A stretch of 6,490 nt of DNA from positions 1 through 6,490 of the forward strand of contig PWUO01000308.1 in NCBI GenBank assembly GCA_003562555.1, given 5' to 3'. The notes beneath the pieces are model-generated. The model did no database searches, was not told where the DNA came from, and was given only the letters and a program-made list of their open reading frames with translations. The DNA is from Dehalococcoidia bacterium (GTDB lineage Bacteria > Chloroflexota > Dehalococcoidia > GIF9 > AB-539-J10). The position numbers were made by a program, and so were the translations under genes. Positions 1 to 5,868 of this stretch are shown here, piece by piece. Numbering within the stretch: the stretch's first letter is position 1; each line of letters begins with the position of its first letter.

Positions 1-589
1 CAACAGTTCATCCTTACTCATCAGCGAGTTCGCATCTACCACGAGGCGGCAGGACAAAGTGGTGCTCGCTCACTGGTACAATCCGCGGCACATCGTGCCC
101 GCGGTTGAGGTGATCCGCGGTGCAGGCACCTCTGACGAGACGGCCGACCTGATGTACGACATCCTCAAGAAGGTCAGGAAGTTACCGGTCCGCATCAACA
201 AGGAAATTCCCGGGTATCTGCTCAACCGCATACAGATGGCGATGGTGCGTGAGGCGTGGTACCTTTGGCAGGCGGGCGTGGCCAGCGCGGAGGACATCGA
301 CCTTGCCGTGAAGGGCAGTATCGGGTTCCGGCTTGCCAGTATTGGCCCGTTGCTGACGAGCGATCTTGGAGGCCAGGATACCTTCTGCGCCGTCTCCAAG
401 TACCTGTTTCCGCTCATCAGCGATGCCCACGTCCCTCCCGAGGACTACGTCAAGATGGTCGAGGCAGGCAACCTGGGCATGAAGACAGGCAGAGGATTCT
501 ACAACCACACGAAGGAAGAGTGGGACGCAATTGTCGAGAAGCGTGACAAGGAGTTCCTGCAGCGTTTGAAGAACCTGTACTGGGAATAG
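1..589 (+). CDS. 3-hydroxyacyl-CoA dehydrogenase family protein, C-terminal part (lambda-crystallin/hydroxy-acid type)
   Basis: This gene is cut by the left edge. The frame is open from base 2, so the GTG at 59 is internal and not the start. About 195 residues are visible, and the N-terminal Rossmann NAD-binding domain is mostly missing. Visible residues 1-5 read NSSSL, like the conserved serine loop of the family. AHWYNP holds the expected catalytic His (visible residue 24), and a Glu lies exactly 12 residues later (36), the spacing of the His-Glu dyad in known hydroxyacyl-CoA dehydrogenases. GYLLNR carries the conserved Asn that starts the helical C-terminal domain, and GRGFYN is the usual C-terminal motif. 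The stretch EAWYLWQAG...GFRLASIGPL resembles lambda-crystallin/L-gulonate 3-dehydrogenase and carnitine dehydrogenase more than FadB, which suggests a free beta-hydroxy acid as substrate rather than an acyl-CoA (inference). It probably heads or sits within an operon with the two following genes; the promoter lies outside the window. Confidence 0.9.
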   Translation, partial: NSSSLLISEFASTTRRQDKVVLAHWYNPRHIVPAVEVIRGAGTSDETADLMYDILKKVRKLPVRINKEIPGYLLNRIQMAMVREAWYLWQAGVASAEDIDLAVKGSIGFRLASIGPLLTSDLGGQDTFCAVSKYLFPLISDAHVPPEDYVKMVEAGNLGMKTGRGFYNHTKEEWDAIVEKRDKEFLQRLKNLYWE

Positions 590-609
590 CCGGCACACCG
601 CGACTGCAC

Positions 610-614
610 GGAGG
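610..614 (+). promoter_or_regulatory. Ribosome binding site of the SDR gene
   Basis: GGAGG lies 8 nt before the ATG at 623, inside the 33-bp gap after the dehydrogenase stop codon. It fixes the start of the SDR gene and is consistent with co-transcription. Confidence 0.75.
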
Positions 615-622
615 AACGGAGC

Positions 623-1585
623 ATGAACGTACTGATTACAGGCGGCACAGGATTCATCGGCGCGCTGCTCGCACGCGCTCACGTTGAGCGCGGGGATAAC
701 GTCATCATCTTCGACATCGCTCCGAACATGAGCCGGATCCAGGATGTTGCGGGCGCCGTCACGGTGATACAAGGCAATCTGTCCTACGCGGCAGAGGTGA
801 ACAACGTCGTCTGCGACAACCGGATTGAGCGCATCCTGCACCTCGGCTCGATGCTCAGCGCTCCGTCTGATGCGAACCCCTGGGCTTCGTTCCAGGTGAA
901 CGTCATTGGGACGATGAATGTGCTCGAGGCCGCCCGGCTGTTTGATGCCGGAACCGTCGTATTCCCCAGCACCATTGCGACATTCGGACTTGATACCGAC
1001 AGGGTGGCTGATGATGCCACCGTGCAACATCCAACCACTATGTACGGCTGCGGCAAAGCCTATTGTGAGAACCTCGGCCGTTTCTACAGAAACAAGTTTG
1101 GTGTTGACTTCAGGGGCATACGGTTCCCATCGGTCATCGGTCCCGGCGCCAAGGTACGACATGTGTCTCAGTACAACGCGTGGATGATCGAATTCCCGCT
1201 TCGCGGCAAACCGTTCGAGTGCTTCGTCACGGAAAACACAAAGATGCCGACCATGTACTTCAAGGATGCGGCGAATGCAGTCGATGCCATCGCCAGTGCC
1301 CCGATTGAGTCCATCAAAACGGTCAACTACAACGTGGCGGGCATCACTCCCACAACCTCGGCGAAGGAGATCGAGACCGTGGTGAGACGACACGTCCCGG
1401 GCGCACACATCACCTATATTCCCGATCCGGTCATCATGAAGTACTACGAGACTTTCAGGGTTGAGACGTTCGACGACAGCCGCGCCCGCGAGGAGTGGGG
1501 TTGGTGTCCGGCCTATCCGGATATCGACACGGTCCTTCTGGACTTCAAAGCCGAGTTACGCGAGCATCCGGACTGGTATACGTAG
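623..1585 (+). CDS. NAD-dependent extended SDR, L-threonine 3-dehydrogenase-like epimerase/dehydratase family
   Basis: This is a 320-residue cytoplasmic oxidoreductase of the NAD-dependent epimerase/dehydratase (extended SDR) family. The N-terminus has the Rossmann motif GGTGFIG (G7, G10, G13). Asp31 after the second strand points to NAD rather than NADP. The catalytic set is visible as PSTIATFG (S116/T117) and YGCGK (Y141, K145). The C-terminal half resembles the SDR-type L-threonine 3-dehydrogenases of UDP-galactose-epimerase ancestry: a CF...T..P.MY..DA-like stretch near residues 205-225, YNVAGI, and DDSRAREEWGW near the end. Those enzymes oxidise the beta-hydroxyl of threonine to 2-amino-3-ketobutyrate. 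The length matches the family. The start is set by GGAGG at 610-614. It lies between a hydroxy-acid dehydrogenase and a beta-keto acid cleavage enzyme, so it may act on a different beta-hydroxy acid. No adjacent 2-amino-3-ketobutyrate ligase gene is seen, so threonine itself is not certain; a sugar-nucleotide epimerase is less likely. Confidence 0.85.
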   Translation: MNVLITGGTGFIGALLARAHVERGDNVIIFDIAPNMSRIQDVAGAVTVIQGNLSYAAEVNNVVCDNRIERILHLGSMLSAPSDANPWASFQVNVIGTMNVLEAARLFDAGTVVFPSTIATFGLDTDRVADDATVQHPTTMYGCGKAYCENLGRFYRNKFGVDFRGIRFPSVIGPGAKVRHVSQYNAWMIEFPLRGKPFECFVTENTKMPTMYFKDAANAVDAIASAPIESIKTVNYNVAGITPTTSAKEIETVVRRHVPGAHITYIPDPVIMKYYETFRVETFDDSRAREEWGWCPAYPDIDTVLLDFKAELREHPDWYT

Positions 1586-1628
1586 TATGCGACGGACAGC
1601 TTCCTGATGCCGCCGCAATCGAACGAAG

Positions 1629-1634
1629 AGGAGG
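1629..1634 (+). promoter_or_regulatory. Ribosome binding site of the BKACE gene
   Basis: A perfect AGGAGG lies 6 nt before the ATG at 1641, in the 55-bp gap after the SDR stop codon. It supports strong translation of the BKACE gene and fixes its start. Confidence 0.8.
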
Positions 1635-1640
1635 AGTAAG

Positions 1641-2555
1641 ATGGCCAAGAGGATTGTGACCGCAGCCGTCACAGGAGGAATCCACACCCCCACCATGAGC
1701 CCCTACCTTCCCCTCACACCTCAGCAGATTGCCGATGATGCCATCAAGGCCCACAAAGCGGGTGCCGCCGTCGTACACATCCATGCACGAGACCCCGAGA
1801 GCGGCAAACCATGCGGCGACATGGACGTCTATGCCGAGATATTCGACCGTATTCGCAGCGAGTGTGACCCGGTCATCTGTGCCACCACGGGAGGTAGGAT
1901 CGGCATGCCGGTAGCCGAGAGGATCAAGGTGGTGCCCACACACCGACCCGAACTGGCATCGTTTAACGCCGGATCGGTCAACTTCGGCCTGTTCGAGATT
2001 CCTGAGAGGATGAAGGTTGACGAGTGGCGTTTCGACTGGGAGAAGGACTACCTCTACAGCACGAAGGACATCGTCTATACAAGCACCTTCGCCTCGTTAG
2101 AGGAATTCGCACGACTGTTTGCCGAGAACAACGTCAAACCTGAGGCGGAGATCTTCGACAGTGGCATGATCAACAACCTGGCATACCTTGTCCAGAAGGG
2201 ACTGCTCCAGACGCCACTGTACCTTCAGTTTGTGATGGGCATCCTGGGAGGCATCCCGGCGACCATTGAGAACCTGTCCTTTCTCGCCCAGACGGCACAG
2301 CGGGCCTTCGGCGACCAGTTCCAGTGGTCTGTCTGCGCGGCGGGACGATTCCAGATGCCCATGTGCGTAGCAGGTCTTCTCATGGGAAGCCATGTGCGCG
2401 TGGGGCTTGAAGACAGCCTGTTGCTGGAGCGGGGAGTACCCGCCAAGTCCAGCGCAGAACAGGTGGAGAAGATTGTCCGCATTATGGGCGAACTCGGCTA
2501 CGAGCCTGCGAGTTCGAACGAGGCGCGAGAGATCCTCGGCCTTCCCGTCCACTGA
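1641..2555 (+). CDS. Beta-keto acid cleavage enzyme (BKACE, DUF849)
   Basis: This 304-residue protein belongs to the DUF849/BKACE family, whose founding member is Kce, the 3-keto-5-aminohexanoate cleavage enzyme of lysine fermentation. These zinc-dependent TIM-barrel enzymes react a beta-keto acid with acetyl-CoA to give acetoacetate and a new CoA ester, or betaine when the substrate is dehydrocarnitine. Zinc ligands are visible as HIHAR (H46, H48) and the Glu of RVGLED (E257). The catalytic Asp is D258 and the substrate-carboxylate Arg is R253. Other family landmarks are SFNAGSVNFG (107-116), PEAEIFDSGM (167-176) and QFVMGILGG (196-204). Position 14, a Glu in Kce that helps bind the substrate amino group, is Ile here (TGGIHT), so the substrate probably differs from Kce's. 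The gene closes a plus-strand run with two dehydrogenases that could feed it beta-keto acids. The family call is firm; the substrate is unknown. Confidence 0.93.
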   Translation: MAKRIVTAAVTGGIHTPTMSPYLPLTPQQIADDAIKAHKAGAAVVHIHARDPESGKPCGDMDVYAEIFDRIRSECDPVICATTGGRIGMPVAERIKVVPTHRPELASFNAGSVNFGLFEIPERMKVDEWRFDWEKDYLYSTKDIVYTSTFASLEEFARLFAENNVKPEAEIFDSGMINNLAYLVQKGLLQTPLYLQFVMGILGGIPATIENLSFLAQTAQRAFGDQFQWSVCAAGRFQMPMCVAGLLMGSHVRVGLEDSLLLERGVPAKSSAEQVEKIVRIMGELGYEPASSNEAREILGLPVH

Positions 2556-2574
2556 GCACCGACCGAAGATGCCG

Positions 2575-2608
2575 GAAGCGGCCGCGCAAGGATTGTCGCG
2601 GCCGCTTC
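2575..2608. terminator. Perfect 12-bp hairpin between convergent genes
   Basis: The arms GAAGCGGCCGCG (2575-2586) and CGCGGCCGCTTC (2597-2608) are exact reverse complements around a 10-nt loop. They sit in the 79-bp gap between the convergent BKACE and DUF4389 genes. The position and GC-rich stem fit a bidirectional terminator. Neither side has a clear T tract, so it is not a textbook intrinsic terminator. The stem is symmetric and works on either strand. Confidence 0.65.
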
Positions 2609-2634
2609 GTCGTAACTTTCCGCTTGCGCGTTGA

Positions 2635-3261
2635 TCAGTCCAGAGAGAAAGGCGGATAGCGGTCGGTGGTCAGCAGAAAGGCGTATGCGGCAACGCGAAG
2701 CTCCCAACGCATATAGCCGATCACAAATGTGGACAGCGCCTCAGGGTACTTCCCCGTGATGAGTATCGCGAACCACGCCGCAATGATGCAGAAGAGGACG
2801 ACAAAGGACAGGACGGACAGGATGATCAGGTGCGGTATCGCCAGCAGCCACTTGACGAGGGGGAGCCCTCTGCTGAGCTCCGTCGCCGCATCAGGATAGA
2901 CGAGGTCAAGGTGTACGGCCTGTTCCTCATCGGTCGAGGGATACTCGTCTCTCAGCAACGCCATGTACGCACCCACTCGCATCGAGAAGCGCGTAACCGC
3001 CAGATTCCAGTCGAACCACCAGCGTGGGTACTTCTGTCGGAACAGGAGCATCAGCACTGTTGGCAGGACCACGAAGCCCGCAACCGGAATCTCGAGTCCC
3101 CATGGCGAGTTGTACCAGCTGAACGAGGCTCCTCCAAGCAGGCCCAGTATGATGAGTATGGGGATAGCTACGAAGGGACGGAAGAACGTGGTCACCTTGT
3201 CCCGCTCCCCCTCGAAGGAATCGATTACCAGACTGGCCGGGTACGTGTGGGTGGTATCCAT
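2635..3261 (-). CDS. DUF4389 domain membrane protein with internal duplication
   Basis: This is a 208-residue integral membrane protein of the DUF4389 family, whose function is not known. The start chosen is the ATG at 3261, because AGGAGG lies 7 nt upstream; an in-frame ATG at 3351 would add 30 residues but has no such site and no family resemblance. Hydrophobic segments lie near residues 27-46, 58-74 and 135-168 (one long or two adjacent helices). Two related modules are visible. KYP (77-79), R91, RVGAY (95-99) and DEYP (105-108) recur as KYP (171-173), R185, RVAAY (189-193) and DRYP (200-203), mostly with an offset of 94 residues. The C-terminus AFLLTTDRYPPFSLD is very typical of the family. 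The gene lies 171 bp downstream of another membrane protein on the same strand, which may be co-transcribed. Confidence 0.8.
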   Translation of the reverse strand: MDTTHTYPASLVIDSFEGERDKVTTFFRPFVAIPILIILGLLGGASFSWYNSPWGLEIPVAGFVVLPTVLMLLFRQKYPRWWFDWNLAVTRFSMRVGAYMALLRDEYPSTDEEQAVHLDLVYPDAATELSRGLPLVKWLLAIPHLIILSVLSFVVLFCIIAAWFAILITGKYPEALSTFVIGYMRWELRVAAYAFLLTTDRYPPFSLD

Positions 3262-3268
3262 CAGAAGG

Positions 3269-3274
3269 CCTCCT
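3269..3274 (-). promoter_or_regulatory. Ribosome binding site that decides the DUF4389 start
   Basis: On the minus strand AGGAGG stands 7 nt before the ATG at 3261. The longer reading from 3351 has no such site, so translation most likely begins at 3261. Confidence 0.75.
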
Positions 3275-3335
3275 CGTATGTCGCAATGGCTCATGAGTTG
3301 CAGCGACCGTACATGCTTGCGCAACCAGCACCACG

Positions 3336-3341
3336 TGTCAA
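3336..3341 (-). promoter_or_regulatory. Possible -35 box before the DUF4389 gene
   Basis: A perfect TTGACA on the minus strand lies about 75 bp before the DUF4389 start. At a 17-nt spacing the -10 position reads AAGCAT (3313-3318), only a 3/6 match to TATAAT. A 10-bp palindrome, CAAGCGCTTG (3339-3348), overlaps the box. It would allow separate transcription of the DUF4389 gene, but the evidence is weak. Confidence 0.25.
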
Positions 3342-3432
3342 GCGCTTGCACCTCGCCGGAGAGACGTCACCCCTGAACCATCCCTTACGAGCCCCGCTGA
3401 TATCACCAGGTCGCAGTATGCGTCTGCTCACA

Positions 3433-4314
3433 TCACAGGTCTGATGTTCGCATTCGGAAAGAGAGCACCAGAAGGGCCAATCCGAAGATCAGCACGACGA
3501 TCCCGTAGATGAGCAGAGGCTGAGACACGCGATAAATGAAGTCGGGCAGCGCGACCACGATCTCGGACGGTGCATCAGGCGGCAGGACTCTGCCGGGCAA
3601 CAACGCGCGCGCCGCGAGCGCTATGCCAAGGCTTACAGCACCTCCGATAAGAAGCGCCACGCCAGTGAAGCTCATCACCGGACGGCCACGCCACCGATAC
3701 ATCAGGGCAATGAGCAGAACCAACGCCAGGGCAATCACAGGAAGGACGCGCAGGCCGGTCATTGCATACCCGCTGTACTGCCGGGCTGTGCGCAGATCGG
3801 TCATCGTCTCCTCGCCAAGGAAGGCTTCATCGATGACCATCGTGTCGGGCAATTGTTCATCTATCCCCCTGATGACCTCCTGGATGAACAAACCCATGTG
3901 TTCATCGGGCACAGCAGGAAAGCCTTCTGGTCGTGGACCCTGCCCAATCTCAACCAGGCGCATCGTCAGGTAGTCCTTGGCCTCAACAAAGGAGATAACC
4001 ACGTACAACTCCTGCTGGCCTCTGAGATACGCGCTGATGGCATGTACGATCTTGCCCATCTGTTCACGAGCCCAGAACTGGAGATCCGTTGCGCCCTCCT
4101 CGATGATGGGTATCAGGAATTCGGCCTCAGGCGGAATCTCCTGGATCAGCTGATCAGCGACCAGGAAGTGTACGTCGAGATCGTCTGCTTGCTCGACCAT
4201 GAAGTCGGGACTAAGCACCGTCTGAGAGATCGCGAAGGTCACGCCGAAGGCCACGACGCACACGAAGAGTGCGAACGCACACAGAGTACTGACTATGATT
4301 CGCAACACTGACAT
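3433..4314 (-). CDS. Hypothetical four-TM membrane protein with acidic extracytoplasmic domain
   Basis: I do not recognise a family for this 293-residue protein. Predicted layout: one hydrophobic segment at residues 6-29 (signal anchor or TM1), a mainly hydrophilic, acidic domain of about 158 residues (30-187), then three hydrophobic segments at about 188-206, 214-238 and 266-286. The basic stretch RWRGR (207-211) and the tail RMRTSDL suggest cytoplasmic loops, so both ends would be inside and residues 30-187 outside. The domain is rich in Glu and Asp and has no cysteine or obvious catalytic motif. The ATG at 4314 has no good Shine-Dalgarno site (upstream reads AAGTAAGTGCT), so the start is less certain, although the hydrophobic N-terminus begins properly from there. 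The DUF4389 gene follows on the same strand, so the pair may form an envelope module. Resemblance to uncharacterised Chloroflexota membrane proteins is an impression only. Confidence 0.75.
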   Translation of the reverse strand: MSVLRIIVSTLCAFALFVCVVAFGVTFAISQTVLSPDFMVEQADDLDVHFLVADQLIQEIPPEAEFLIPIIEEGATDLQFWAREQMGKIVHAISAYLRGQQELYVVISFVEAKDYLTMRLVEIGQGPRPEGFPAVPDEHMGLFIQEVIRGIDEQLPDTMVIDEAFLGEETMTDLRTARQYSGYAMTGLRVLPVIALALVLLIALMYRWRGRPVMSFTGVALLIGGAVSLGIALAARALLPGRVLPPDAPSEIVVALPDFIYRVSQPLLIYGIVVLIFGLALLVLSFRMRTSDL

Positions 4315-4334
4315 AGCACTTACTTGTCACACGG

Positions 4335-4346
4335 CGCCGGCCGGCG
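4335..4346. repeat. 12-bp perfect palindrome upstream of the membrane protein gene
   Basis: CGCCGGCCGGCG is identical to its own reverse complement. Its near edge is 20 nt before the ATG at 4314. It could be an operator or a fold in the leader, or simply chance in GC-rich sequence. Confidence 0.4.
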
Positions 4347-4398
4347 ATCCCCACGCGCCCATCAAGAGGCGCCGAATCATCGCGCGCAAGTCCCGAAA

Positions 4399-4434
4399 TC
4401 CCCCGAACGATGCCGACCCCGATCGTTTGGGGGA
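4399..4434 (-). terminator. Hairpin downstream of the amidase gene, possible terminator
   Basis: Arms at 4399-4411 and 4422-4434 form a 13-bp stem with one mismatched pair (4405/4428) and a 10-nt loop. On the minus strand the second arm is followed by only three Ts and then C. It lies about 140 bp past the amidase stop and could end that transcript before the membrane protein gene. On the plus strand the odd pair becomes a G-U wobble, so the fold is slightly better in plus-strand RNA, where no gene is seen. Confidence 0.45.
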
Positions 4435-4535
4435 GCGTGACGGAGACAGGCTAACAATGCGGAGCCACCAGGGTCAACACCACAACCTCGGCAGCTCGAA
4501 CAGATCATCAACCGAATCCGACTGCGATTGTGGCA

Positions 4536-4586
4536 TGCTCGTTACTCGCTGCACGAAGCTGCCCGGCAACTGCAGTCTAACGAGCA
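4536..4586 (-). terminator. Stem-loop overlapping the amidase stop codon
   Basis: TGCTCGTTA (4536-4544) and TAACGAGCA (4578-4586) are exact reverse complements. Inside them CTGCA (4549-4553) pairs with TGCAG (4571-4575). The right arm covers part of the TAG stop (4577-4579) and the last codons of the amidase. It may act in termination or in stabilising the 3' end. There is no T tract downstream on the minus strand. Confidence 0.45.
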
Positions 4587-5824
4587 CCGGACATGCGGCG
4601 ATCATACTCCAGTACGGCATGCAGCAGTACATCGGCACCAGCAGTCATGTGCTCGGGATTGACCGATTCCGCCTCGTTGTGACTGATGCCATCCTCACAC
4701 GGGATGAAGACCATCGCCGTGGGTGCGACCCTGGCGACGTACAATGCATCGTGGCCGGGACCGGACACCATGTCGCGATGGCTGTAACCGAGCTTCTGCG
4801 CGCTGTCTCGAACGACACTTACACAGGTCTCATCGAACTTCATCGGCATCATGTTCAGCACGTTCACCATCGATATGTCTGTCCGGGTATCCGCCGCGGT
4901 GTCCTTCACCAGTGCGTCGGCCTCCTCTCCCATCGCCAGCAACTCCTGCTCATCGGGATGACGCAGATCGATGGTGAAGAAGGCACGGCCCGGTATCACG
5001 TTGCGGGAGTTGGGCGTCAGTTCGACCAGCCCGACGGTCGACATACCATCAGGAGCATGCTTCAGCGCGATCCTGTTGACGCCATCGGCGATTCGGGCGC
5101 AGGCCAGCATCGCATCCTTGCGCATTGGCATCGGAGTACTGCCCGCGTGACTCGCACGCCCGTTGACCGTGAGTTCGTACCAGAGTTGCCCCTGCGCTCC
5201 CCTGACTACACCTATCATCTGCCCTTCCATCTCAAGAATGGGGCCCTGCTCGATGTGCAGCTCGAAGTAACCGGCAAGTCTGTGATTGCCGACGGGCACC
5301 TCTCCCAGGTAACCAACGCGCTCCAGCTCATCCCTGAACGACTTCCCCTCACGATCCTTCGTGTCGTAGATGAAGTCCAGTGTGTAGACACCTGAGAAGG
5401 CCCCGGAGGCAAGCATCGCAGGCGCAAAGCGGGACCCCTCTTCGTTCGTCCAGTCGATTATCTCCAGCGGTGATTCGGTGGTGTATTCATTCTCCTCGAG
5501 CGTCCGCAGGATTTCCAGACCGGACAGAACACCGGCGATACCGTCAAACCTGCCGCCCAGCGGCTGCGTATCGAGATGGCTGCCGACGGCGATGGGATCA
5601 CGCGAGTTGTCCTTTCCGGGGCGCCGGGCGAAGATGCTGCCAGCCTCGTCCACCGTCACCGTGCAGCCCACAGCCTTGCAGGCCTGCACGAACCAGTCGC
5701 GGACCTCCCGGTCCAGATCGGTCAGCGTCAGCCGCGAGACGCCACCTGCGGGCGTTGCGCCTATCTTCCCGGTCTCGATGATCGTCTCCCAGAGACGGCT
5801 TCCATTGACGTGAAGCTCCTGCAT
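4577..5824 (-). CDS. M20-family N-carbamoyl-L-amino-acid hydrolase-like Zn-dependent amidase (HyuC/allantoate amidohydrolase family)
   Basis: This 415-residue cytoplasmic metallohydrolase belongs to the hydantoinase/carbamoylase branch of peptidase family M20. Members cleave N-carbamoyl amino acids, beta-ureidopropionate or allantoate, releasing ammonia and CO2. The opening IGATPAGGVSRLTLTDLD is typical of this branch. Metal ligands are visible in order: H83 (GSHLDTQPLGG), D94 (GRFDG), E128/E129 (WTNEEGSRF), H190 (ELHIEQGP) and H382 (GISHNEAES). GRASHAG (222-228) marks the dimerisation-domain insertion that completes the neighbouring active site. GSHLDTQPLGGRFDG and WTNEEGSRF favour HyuC/AmaB-like carbamoylases over allantoate amidohydrolase, but the substrate cannot be fixed. 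I chose the ATG at 5824, 14 codons inside the longest reading, because AAGGGGGG precedes it, the length fits, and the upstream ATG at 5866 lies almost at the predicted transcription start. A HIBADH-family gene lies upstream on the same strand. Confidence 0.9.
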   Translation of the reverse strand: MQELHVNGSRLWETIIETGKIGATPAGGVSRLTLTDLDREVRDWFVQACKAVGCTVTVDEAGSIFARRPGKDNSRDPIAVGSHLDTQPLGGRFDGIAGVLSGLEILRTLEENEYTTESPLEIIDWTNEEGSRFAPAMLASGAFSGVYTLDFIYDTKDREGKSFRDELERVGYLGEVPVGNHRLAGYFELHIEQGPILEMEGQMIGVVRGAQGQLWYELTVNGRASHAGSTPMPMRKDAMLACARIADGVNRIALKHAPDGMSTVGLVELTPNSRNVIPGRAFFTIDLRHPDEQELLAMGEEADALVKDTAADTRTDISMVNVLNMMPMKFDETCVSVVRDSAQKLGYSHRDMVSGPGHDALYVARVAPTAMVFIPCEDGISHNEAESVNPEHMTAGADVLLHAVLEYDRRMSGAR

Positions 5825-5827
5825 GAT

Positions 5828-5835
5828 CCCCCCTT
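5828..5835 (-). promoter_or_regulatory. Ribosome binding site that decides the amidase start
   Basis: On the minus strand AAGGGGGG, one mismatch from the AAGGAGG consensus, ends 3 nt before the ATG at 5824. The alternative ATG at 5866 has no purine-rich site before it. Confidence 0.55.
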
Positions 5836-5868
5836 GCCTATTTCGCACGCCGGTGATTACCGACATAC

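Larger units (their letters stand above)
4315..4576. other. Intergenic region between the M20 amidase and the hypothetical membrane protein
   Basis: This 262-bp gap carries the 3' end signals of the amidase gene and the upstream region of the membrane protein gene, both on the minus strand. I see two hairpins (4399-4434 and 4536-4586) and a 12-bp palindrome (4335-4346). I see no convincing sigma-70 promoter and no credible small gene. Confidence 0.5.

Noticed and set aside
59..61. GTG at 59 as the start of the first dehydrogenase
   Set aside because: The frame stays open to the window edge, and the residues before it (NSSSLLISEFAS...) match the family, so the gene begins outside the window.
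182..1408. A 408-codon open frame on the minus strand
   Set aside because: It lies fully antisense to two genes with clear family motifs. Its translation is rich in Arg, His and Asp without any recognisable motif, as expected for a codon-bias shadow.
2577..2606. The pair of NotI-like GCGGCCGC octamers as a cloning scar or recombination site
   Set aside because: The octamers are simply the two arms of one hairpin; no vector-like sequence surrounds them.
3262..3351. A 30-residue N-terminal extension of the DUF4389 protein
   Set aside because: The extra residues do not resemble the family, and AGGAGG is placed for the ATG at 3261.
4295..5395. A 366-codon open frame on the plus strand
   Set aside because: It is antisense to the M20 amidase and to the 5' end of the membrane protein gene. 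The translation is His- and Arg-rich with no domain, and there is no ribosome binding site.
5825..5866. A 14-residue N-terminal extension of the amidase
   Set aside because: No ribosome binding site precedes the ATG at 5866, and it would lie about 10 nt from the predicted transcription start. The start at 5824 fits the usual length better.
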